The position numbers and the translations under genes were made by a program. 59,536 nucleotides of DNA from CAMLHP01 sp035759745 (GTDB taxonomy: Bacteria > Gemmatimonadota > Gemmatimonadetes > Gemmatimonadales > GWC2-71-9): NCBI GenBank assembly GCA_035759745.1, contig DASTUF010000050.1:1-59536 (forward strand). The letters are read 5' to 3'. Each line of letters starts with the position of its first letter. Position 1 is the stretch's first letter. Positions 53,673 to 59,536 of this stretch are shown here, piece by piece. The notes beneath the pieces are model-generated. The model saw nothing but the letters and a program-made list of their open reading frames with translations, was not told the DNA's origin and searched no databases.

Positions 53673-55706
53673 TCACTCGGCGTGCAGCGACGCGAGTATG
53701 AAAGCGTACTTGAACGCGACCTCCTTCAAATAGTCATACCGGCCGCTGGCGCCGCCGTGGCCCGCCCCCATGTTGGTCTTGAGCAGGATCGGGTTGCTTC
53801 CGGTGTTGTGGTCCCGCAGCTTCGCCACCCACTTGGCCGGTTCCCAGTAGGCCACCCGCGGGTCGTTGAGCCCCGCGGTGACCAGCATCGCCGGATACTC
53901 GGCGCTTTCCACGTTGTCGTAGGGTGAGTACGACCGCATGTACTCGAAGTACACCGGGTCGTTGGGATTGCCCCACTCCTCGTACTCCAGCACCGTGAGC
54001 GGGATGCTGGGATCGAGCATTGTCGTCACCACATCCACGAACGGCACGTCGGCCACCACCGCCCGGAAGAGCTCGGGGCGGGCATTGGTGACGGTACCCA
54101 TCAGCAGCCCGCCGGCGCTGCCGCCGCTGATGGCCAGCCGGTCAGGCGAGGTCCACTGCTCCTTCACCAGGTGCTCTGCCACTGCGATGAAGTCGCGAAA
54201 GGTGTTCCACTTCTCCAGCAGCTTGCCGTGCTCGTACCAGGGGCGGCCCAGGTCCTCGCCTCCCCTCGGATGGGCCAGCGCCACCACCAGGCCCCGGTCC
54301 AGCAGCGACACCCAGTTGGACGAGAATGCGGGATCGATGGTGATACCGTACGACCCGTAACCGGTAAGCAGCATCGGCCGCTTGCCGTCGCGCTCCAGCG
54401 GCAGGCGATACACCACCGAGATGGGAACGCGGATGCCGTCGGACGCCGTGGCGAACACCCGCTCGGTGCGGTACTGGGTGGCGTCGTACCCGCCCAGCAC
54501 CGGCTGCTGCTTCCGCAGGTCCCACTTCCGGTCGTCCATGCCGTAGTCGATGACGCAGGGCGGGGTCACCATCGAGGTGTAGCTGAACCGGAGCGTGGTG
54601 GTGTCGAACTCGGGATTGCCGCCGCCGCTCACCGAGCGCACCGGCTCGGGAAACTCCACGTAGTGCTCGGCGCCGGTCTCGAGGTTGCGGATCCGGAGCT
54701 CGGGCGTCGCGTCCTTCCGCTCCCAGATCGCCAGGTGGTTCCGGAACGCGTCCACTCCCTCCAGCCGCACGTCATCCCGCCCGGGAATCACGTCGCGCCA
54801 GTGCTCGCGCGAGGGAGTCGCCACCGGGGCCTCGACCAGCCGGAAATTCACCGCGCCATCGTTGGTGGTAATGAAGAGCCGGTCGCCGTGGTGCTCCACC
54901 GTGTACTCGACCTTGTGGCGTCGGGGTTCCACCAGCCTGGGCGGCCCTTCGGGCTGCTCGGCATCGATGAGCCACACCTCGCTGGAGCTGTGGCTGCCAA
55001 GGTGAATCACCAGGTAGCGACGGCTGCGGGTGCTGAAGAGCGACAGGAAGTAGAGCCCGTCGGGCTCCTCGAACACCATCTCGTCGTCATCCGGCGGGTC
55101 GCCCAGCCGGTGGCGCATCACCCGGAAGGGGCGCTGGGTCTCGTCCAGCGTCACATAGAACAGCCACTGGCCGTCGGCGCTCCACTCCACCGCGGCAGCG
55201 AGGCCACTGACGTGGTCGGGGAGGAGGGTGCCGGTGGTGGTGTCGAGTACCTGGAGGTCGTGCTGTTCGTCGCCCGAGGTATCGGTGACGTAGGCCAGGA
55301 GCCGATGATCGGGCGAGGGCTCCCACGAGCCGAGCTTGAAGTACTCGGCGCCCTCGGCAAGGGCATTTTGGTCAATCAGGATCTGTTCAGCGTCATCCCC
55401 CACCGCATGACGACAGAGAATGGCGTACTGAGCGCCTTCCACCGTCCGGGTGTAGTACATCCAGTCATCCCGGCGCACCGGGACCGAGAGGTCGGTCTCC
55501 TGGATCCTGCCCTTCATCTCCAGATAGAGCGCCTCTTCCAGCGCCTTGTGGGGCGCCATCACCGCCCGGGCGTACTCGTTCTCGGCCTCGAGATGGGTGC
55601 TGACCGCGGGATCGTCGCGTTCCCGCAGCCAGTAGTACGGATCCGGACGTTCGTAGCCATGTGTGACGTGCACGTGGGAGCGGCGCTCGGCGCGGGGAGG
55701 TTTCAT
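53673..55706 (-). CDS. ptrB: Prolyl oligopeptidase-family peptidase (oligopeptidase B-like)
   Basis: 677 residues from ATG 55706. The N-terminal beta-propeller part includes YERPDPYYWLRERDDPAVST and repeated WSADGQWLFYV strands. The S9 alpha/beta hydrolase domain has GYGSYGITIDPAFSSNWVSL, the nucleophile Ser in AISGGSAGGLLMG, Asp in VTAGLNDPRVAYWEP and His in GAGHGGASGRYDYLKE. Oligopeptidase B cleaves after basic residues in short peptides in the cytosol. The RRSHVHVTHGYERP segment is typical of PtrB. It is divergent from the DUF4397 lipoprotein across a 112-bp spacer. Confidence 0.93.
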   Translation of the reverse strand: MKPPRAERRSHVHVTHGYERPDPYYWLRERDDPAVSTHLEAENEYARAVMAPHKALEEALYLEMKGRIQETDLSVPVRRDDWMYYTRTVEGAQYAILCRHAVGDDAEQILIDQNALAEGAEYFKLGSWEPSPDHRLLAYVTDTSGDEQHDLQVLDTTTGTLLPDHVSGLAAAVEWSADGQWLFYVTLDETQRPFRVMRHRLGDPPDDDEMVFEEPDGLYFLSLFSTRSRRYLVIHLGSHSSSEVWLIDAEQPEGPPRLVEPRRHKVEYTVEHHGDRLFITTNDGAVNFRLVEAPVATPSREHWRDVIPGRDDVRLEGVDAFRNHLAIWERKDATPELRIRNLETGAEHYVEFPEPVRSVSGGGNPEFDTTTLRFSYTSMVTPPCVIDYGMDDRKWDLRKQQPVLGGYDATQYRTERVFATASDGIRVPISVVYRLPLERDGKRPMLLTGYGSYGITIDPAFSSNWVSLLDRGLVVALAHPRGGEDLGRPWYEHGKLLEKWNTFRDFIAVAEHLVKEQWTSPDRLAISGGSAGGLLMGTVTNARPELFRAVVADVPFVDVVTTMLDPSIPLTVLEYEEWGNPNDPVYFEYMRSYSPYDNVESAEYPAMLVTAGLNDPRVAYWEPAKWVAKLRDHNTGSNPILLKTNMGAGHGGASGRYDYLKEVAFKYAFILASLHAE

Positions 55707-55818
55707 TCCGGCAAGATATCCGGTGACCGTCGTCACGTCATGCACCGGAACCGAGGCCTAGGTTGGGAAGTCGTTCGCGGGGCACGACTCGCGACTGTCC
55801 CACACAGGAGGCAAACGC

Positions 55819-56661
55819 ATGATCAGCACCAGGAATTTCTGGAGTGGTTTCGCCGCTGGCTCGGCACTGCTATTTGCGGTGGCCTGTAACGAGTCGCGCG
55901 ACACCGGCTCCGTGACGACCCAGAGTTCGCAGGGCACCTCGGTGGCACCCGACGCCGAATCGGTGGAGGGCAGGGACAACGCACTGGTGCGGGTAGTGAA
56001 CGCCATTCCGGGCAGTCCGGCCAGCATCTATGCCGACGACTCGGTGGCATTCGAGTCGGTGGCGTACAAGGCGGTGTCGGAGTGGGAGGAAATGCCGGAC
56101 GACTTCTTCGGCTTCAAGGTGGTGCAGGTGGGCCAGTCGATTGGTACCGACACGCTGGCCGAGAACCGGGAGAAGCTGTCGAACGGCGGGCACTACACCA
56201 TCGTGGCGCTGCCGGAAGACCGGGCCAACCCGAGCCAGGGCGATGAGTACGGCGACCTGCGCGTGCTGGATGACGAGTTGAAGCCGATGACGGAGGGCAA
56301 GGCGCGGGTGCGGTTCATCAACGCGGTGGCGGGGCTGGAGACCGACATCGACGTGATCCGGTCGGGCGACAACGAGGCGCTGGTTGAAGGCGTGAACTAC
56401 GGCAACGAGGCCGGCTGGAACGACGAGGACCCGTGGACCGGCGCGCTGGAAGTGCGGCTGGACGGGAACGAGACTGCGCTGGCGACGATCCCGGCGGTGG
56501 AGTTCCAGGCGGGCCGGAGCTACACGTTCATCTTCGCCGGCACGCCGGAGAGCGTGGAAGTGATCCGCTTCAGTGATGACGTTCACCCACAGATGGACGC
56601 GGATGACAAGATGATGGACGCTGAGGGTGCAGCGGATACCGCTGCTGCGGCTCCGTACTAG
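55819..56661 (+). CDS. DUF4397-domain lipoprotein
   Basis: 280 residues with a lipobox (LLFAVAC, Cys about 23) and a strong ribosome site (GGAGG at 55807). Two DUF4397 units follow: ALVRVVNAIPGSPASIYADD (about 55-140) and ARVRFINAVAGLETDIDVIR (about 165-260), each ending in a YTIVAL or YTFIFA strand. DUF4397 domains are beta-sandwich adhesion-like modules in periplasmic or surface lipoproteins of Gemmatimonadota and Bacteroidota. The tail is acidic (MDADDKMMDAEG) then Ala-rich. The stop TAG is within the GGGATTA heptamers. Confidence 0.88.
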   Translation: MISTRNFWSGFAAGSALLFAVACNESRDTGSVTTQSSQGTSVAPDAESVEGRDNALVRVVNAIPGSPASIYADDSVAFESVAYKAVSEWEEMPDDFFGFKVVQVGQSIGTDTLAENREKLSNGGHYTIVALPEDRANPSQGDEYGDLRVLDDELKPMTEGKARVRFINAVAGLETDIDVIRSGDNEALVEGVNYGNEAGWNDEDPWTGALEVRLDGNETALATIPAVEFQAGRSYTFIFAGTPESVEVIRFSDDVHPQMDADDKMMDAEGAADTAAAAPY

Positions 56662-56736
56662 GGATTTACTAGGGATTAGGGATTAGGGGTTAGCGGGATC
56701 ATTCCCTAATCCCGAACCCCTAAACCCTAACCCCTG
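56658..56736. repeat. Inverted heptameric repeat (GGGATTA type)
   Basis: The left arm has GGGATTA/GGGGTTA units (56660-56692) and the right arm their inverse (TAATCCC, TAAACCC, TAACCCC, 56703-56736). It contains the DUF4397 stop (56659-56661). A telomere-like look is coincidental; the 7-bp period and inverted layout match the other arrays here. Confidence 0.85.
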
Positions 56737-56830
56737 TAGTCAAAATAGAACCGCAGTCTGGTACCGTCAGCCGAGAGTGTTGTGCCAAGCTTTCTCTCGG
56801 CAGGCGTTACGGGGCTGCGGTTCGTGCTAC

Positions 56831-56910
56831 TGGGATCAGGGACCAGGGATCAGGGATCGGGGTTTCATTCCCTGACCCCTGACCCCTGATCCCTAGCCCC
56901 TGATCCCCGA
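56831..56910. repeat. Inverted heptameric repeat (GGGATCA type)
   Basis: The left arm has GGGATCA/GGGACCA units (56831-56860) and the right arm TGACCCC/TGATCCC units (56869-56910). It is the second array in the 276-bp spacer before the zinc-ribbon gene; the 95 bp between the two arrays shows no gene. Confidence 0.83.
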
Positions 56911-56937
56911 ACTGGCGCCATGGATTAGCTTCCTGCC

Positions 56938-57543
56938 ATGGGCCAATGCTGGCGTTGTGGCGGTGAGTTGCCGTCGTATGCGGTGAAGTGCACCTGGTGC
57001 GGGCGCAGCACGTTCGTGAGCGCATTCTTCCAGGTGATATCGCTGGCGGTGGTGACGGTGGCGCTCCTGCTGATCACGGGGGTACTGCCGTTCGCCAAGC
57101 TGGTGGACTGGTATCCGGGGTTGCAGCGGTTTGCGCCGAAGCCGGCGGCGACCAGCGCCGAGGCGGGGCCGGACGAGGGCGGTCAAGGCGGACAGGGCGG
57201 TCAAGGCGGTCGGGGGTACGGGGAAGTCGGGGCGGTTGTGCCGGGCGGTCAGGGCGGTCGCGACGCCGAGGGTGGTCAAGGCGGTCAAATCACTGATGAG
57301 GCCTGCGCCACGGGGGCGCGGGCGAAGACTCTGGCGCTGGCGAACCCGGGTTGGAGTGCGGGGGACGTGGGGCTGATCGCGTGCCGGCAGGTGCGGCCGG
57401 GGTTCGACGAGGCCCAGGTGCGAGCGGCGCTGGGCAGCCCGCGGGAAGTGATGGAGCCGAGCGGGGCGTCGCCGGTGTCGGTGTGGGTGTACCGGCAGCA
57501 GCGGGTGGTGTTCGAGCGGGATACGGTGGTGGGGGTGCGGTGA
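56938..57543 (+). CDS. Zinc-ribbon membrane protein with BamE/SmpA-like C-terminal domain
   Basis: 201 residues. Residues 4-21 form a zinc ribbon (C4-x2-C7, C18-x2-C21). One membrane helix spans about 28-48 (FFQVISLAVVTVALLLITGV). A Gly/Gln-rich linker (about 78-120, GGQGGQGGQGG) is encoded by 9-bp repeats. The C-terminal domain (about 125-200) has GWSAGDVGLIACRQVRPGFD, EAQVRAALGSPREVMEP and WVYRQQRVVFERDTVVGV, the pattern of BamE/SmpA domains. It ends on the GTG of the next gene (4-bp overlap), so it is coupled to the GT-C-type protein. Function is unknown. Confidence 0.72.
   Translation: MGQCWRCGGELPSYAVKCTWCGRSTFVSAFFQVISLAVVTVALLLITGVLPFAKLVDWYPGLQRFAPKPAATSAEAGPDEGGQGGQGGQGGRGYGEVGAVVPGGQGGRDAEGGQGGQITDEACATGARAKTLALANPGWSAGDVGLIACRQVRPGFDEAQVRAALGSPREVMEPSGASPVSVWVYRQQRVVFERDTVVGVR
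57175..57292. repeat. 9-bp tandem repeat (GGGCGGTCA) in a coding linker
   Basis: About nine copies of GGGCGGTCA and close variants are read in frame as GGQGGQGGQGGRGYGEVG...GGQGGRDAEGGQGGQ. The reverse complement of this unit builds the amidohydrolase signal-peptide core at 44816-44862. Confidence 0.8.
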
Positions 57544-59324
57544 CCGCCCGGCGGCTCGGTTTGACAGTGGTAGCTCTGGTAGCGCTCATCGGTTTGGTTC
57601 CGCAGTATCTCTCACGCACAATTCCTGACGTTGCGTTCCCGCTATGGGCAGCGGGGCGGGTGCTGGACGGCGCGACGCTCTATGTAGACATCCTCGAAAT
57701 CAATCCACCGCTGTTCATCTGGCTGGACATCCCGCTCGTGACATTCGCGCGCTGGACCGGGCTGGATCCGATCCTGGTGTTTCGGCTCGCGGTGACGGCT
57801 CTGCTGGTGGCATCGGTTTGGGCGAGCTACCGCGTATTGACGGAAGGACGGAAGGACGGCTGGACGGATACCATCCCCCTGCTTGCCGTGACCTTCGCGC
57901 TGTTCGTGCTGCCGAGGCTCGACTGGGGCGAGCGGGAGCACCTGGCGCTGGCACTGATGCTTCCGTGGCTGGCGGTTGCGGTGCGGCGGTTGGAGGGCGG
58001 GGAGGTTTCGCGTGGAATGGCTCTGATGACGGGACTGGCGGCGGGGCTGGGGATCGCGTTAAAGCCGCATTTCGTGCTGGTATGGGTGGGGCGGGAGGTG
58101 GCGGTGCGGCTCGGCGCGGGCGGCACACGTGCCGCCCCTGATGCGACTCGGCGGCTTGGAGCACCATCGCCAGAGAGTCTTGTAGCAGCCGGCGTCTGCG
58201 TCGCCTACCTGCTCGCCGTGATCGTCTTCACCCCGGAGTATTTCCCGCTGGTGCGGGAGCTGGCGGGGCCCTACAGCAGGTTCATCCGAGCGACGATTCT
58301 GGAGACGATGTTCGGGCCCGCCCCGGCGGTGGCGCTGACCGCGATCGTCGTGGCGGTGGGTTTGCGGAAGCTGGTGTGGAGACCGGATGGAGTGGATGGG
58401 CAGGTGGGGTCTCGCGGCTCGCGGCTCGCGGCTTCAGTAACCGTTCTCTTCTGCGCCACCGCGGCCTGGTCTGTTGTGGCCCTGCTGCAACTCAAGGGTT
58501 TCCGGTATCACTGGTACCCGGCCATGGCATTGGGATTCCTGCTCTTATGCCGACTGGCGCAGGTGGCCCGGGGGGTGCATATCTCCTTCACTTCTCGGCT
58601 ATTCAGGGCGGTTGGAACGGCGGTGGTGGTGACCACGGTGGTGCTCACCACCTGGGGCGCGTTGCGTCAGACAGCGGCGCCGCTGGCGCCCGAATGGGAC
58701 GCGGACCCGAGCATCGGGCCGCTGCTTGAGGCGCTGGAGGGTCGGGTCCAGCCGGGGGACACGCTGGCGGTGCTCAGCCCCAACATGGCGTCGGGGTTTC
58801 CGCTGACGAACTACCTGGGCACGGTGTGGCCGCTGCGACTTTCGAATGTGTGGCCAGCCATCGTGACCTACACGCCAGCGCTTGAGCTTGGCCAGTCGCC
58901 GGAGCTGCGGCCGGACTCGACGATGTCGCCTCTGGAACGATGGTCACTGGATGTACTTGCCCGAGACTTCGCGCAGGCCCGACCCGAGTGGATGCTGATG
59001 TTCCGGCACCTGCCGGCCGGACCCACTCCACACATGTCGAAGCTGGACCTCGCAGGTTATCTGCGGCGCAATACCCGGATCGACTCGGCCTGGTCAGCAT
59101 TCGATTCGCTTGGCGTAGTGGGCCTGTACACGCTCTGGCACAGGCGAGACGATATTCCGCGCCGACCCATCGGCAATGTGCAGTGGCCTCGCAGTAGTGG
59201 CCGTGGTCCGGCGGCCACGGAGGCGGTGACAGATCGTGAGCTGTGGATCGCGGCGTTCATCATCGCACTAGTAGCTGTGGACCTGATCACGGCTCGAGCC
59301 GCCGAGCCCGCTTCTCGAAGCTAG
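57540..59324 (+). CDS. GT-C-type polytopic membrane protein (putative glycosyltransferase)
   Basis: 594 residues from a GTG at 57540. It has about nine to eleven hydrophobic helices. Early motifs are typical of GT-C glycosyltransferases: IPDVAFPLWAAGRVLDGATL with an acidic Asp, and LYVDILEINPPLFIWLDIPL. These enzymes transfer sugars from polyprenyl-phosphate donors on the outer face. The following gene is a GT2 enzyme of the kind that makes such donors. In-frame short DNA repeats occur at 57838-57866 (GACGGAAG, 8 bp) and 58409-58437 (CTCGCGG, 7 bp), encoding VGSRGSRLAAS and similar. Confidence 0.78.
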   Translation: MTARRLGLTVVALVALIGLVPQYLSRTIPDVAFPLWAAGRVLDGATLYVDILEINPPLFIWLDIPLVTFARWTGLDPILVFRLAVTALLVASVWASYRVLTEGRKDGWTDTIPLLAVTFALFVLPRLDWGEREHLALALMLPWLAVAVRRLEGGEVSRGMALMTGLAAGLGIALKPHFVLVWVGREVAVRLGAGGTRAAPDATRRLGAPSPESLVAAGVCVAYLLAVIVFTPEYFPLVRELAGPYSRFIRATILETMFGPAPAVALTAIVVAVGLRKLVWRPDGVDGQVGSRGSRLAASVTVLFCATAAWSVVALLQLKGFRYHWYPAMALGFLLLCRLAQVARGVHISFTSRLFRAVGTAVVVTTVVLTTWGALRQTAAPLAPEWDADPSIGPLLEALEGRVQPGDTLAVLSPNMASGFPLTNYLGTVWPLRLSNVWPAIVTYTPALELGQSPELRPDSTMSPLERWSLDVLARDFAQARPEWMLMFRHLPAGPTPHMSKLDLAGYLRRNTRIDSAWSAFDSLGVVGLYTLWHRRDDIPRRPIGNVQWPRSSGRGPAATEAVTDRELWIAAFIIALVAVDLITARAAEPASRS

Positions 59325-59348
59325 GCCGGACCTCCACTCCCGCGCTCT

Positions 59349-59536
59349 ATGCGACTCTCGGTAATCATCGCGGCGTACAACGAAGCGTCAACGATACGCA
59401 ACATCGTCCAGCGGGTCCGGGCGGTGCCGCTGGACATCGAGATTGTGGCGGTGGACGACTGTTCTGTGGATGGCACCGGCGCATTGCTGGACCAGCTACA
59501 CGCGGAAGGCAAGATCGAAGTAGTGGAGCACCACCT
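59349..59536 (+). CDS. Family 2 glycosyltransferase, N-terminal fragment
   Basis: The open frame runs from ATG 59349 to the window end (62 codons). It starts MRLSVIIAAYNEASTIRNIV and has the GT2 nucleotide-binding core IEIVAVDDCSVDGTGALLDQ, close to dolichyl- or polyprenyl-phosphate mannosyltransferases and DPM1-like enzymes. It begins 24 bp after the GT-C-type gene, which would use the polyprenyl-phosphate sugar it makes. The rest lies outside the window. Confidence 0.85.
   Translation, partial: MRLSVIIAAYNEASTIRNIVQRVRAVPLDIEIVAVDDCSVDGTGALLDQLHAEGKIEVVEHH

Noticed and set aside
56658..56736. Telomere-like GGGATTAGGG repeats
   Set aside because: They have the same 7-bp inverted layout as the other arrays and lie between bacterial genes; nothing suggests a replicon end.

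Overview
The window is about 59.5 kb of very GC-rich, densely coding bacterial chromosome. The gene repertoire includes an ECF42-type sigma factor with three DGPF/YCII proteins, PknB-type kinases fused to TolB-like and TPR modules, zinc-ribbon kinases, signal-peptide proteins ending in -AQ, Rieske-FAD reductases, and DUF4142, DUF4397 and WYL proteins. This fits an environmental Gemmatimonadota-like bacterium best. That assignment is inferred from gene content; no rRNA or other phylogenetic marker lies in the window. I saw no rRNA, tRNA, CRISPR array, prophage or transposase gene.

Layout. 0-14.7 kb: 3' end of an EamA transporter, an exported alpha/beta hydrolase, three tandem DGPF proteins with their ECF sigma factor and a MATE pump, a DUF1460 lipoprotein, a kinase-TolB-TPR protein, an aldo/keto reductase, an exported TPR protein, a zinc-ribbon kinase and a GNAT acetyltransferase. 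14.7-26.8 kb: VOC protein, exported sulfatase, SnoaL-like protein, then a tightly coupled DNA-repair operon (AddB-like and AddA-like nuclease-helicase subunits, two PafBC-like WYL regulators), followed by a small conserved protein and a rhomboid protease. 26.8-35.2 kb: a Cys-rich HTH regulator, DUF4142 lipoprotein, Rieske-FAD reductase, an ATP-grasp ligase divergent from a C39-like peptidase, a double-PDZ protein, a pilin-like microprotein, two small exported proteins, a TonB-like/carboxypeptidase-regulatory fusion and a MarR regulator. 35.5-42.1 kb: a complete TetR-TolC-MFP-RND efflux operon. 42.5-49.6 kb: multicopper oxidase, amidohydrolase, GMC oxidoreductase, Gfo/Idh/MocA oxidoreductase and a duplicated membrane protein. 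49.9-59.5 kb: ThrE-type exporter, a ParDE-like pair, a HigBA pair, a BaiN-type flavoprotein, oligopeptidase B, a DUF4397 lipoprotein, a zinc-ribbon/BamE-like protein, a GT-C-type membrane protein and the start of a GT2 glycosyltransferase.

The most unusual layer is repetitive. Intergenic spacers carry two kinds of cruciform-forming repeat. The first is a family of nested inverted repeats: an inner REP-like doublet starting TTGTGGG and ending CCCACAA, flanked by different outer arms. There are six copies, two of them near-identical and in opposite orientation around a 5-kb gene block. The second is arrays of 7-bp tandem repeats, often arranged as two inverted arms; the unit sequence differs between loci but the period does not. 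These repeats sit at 8 of the 10 convergent gene junctions I count and often supply the stop codons of the flanking genes. They have also entered coding sequence in frame, in the multicopper oxidase, three times in the GMC oxidoreductase, and as a shared 9-mer in two unrelated genes. The two longest intragenic arrays use the one heptamer here that lacks stop codons in every frame on both strands.
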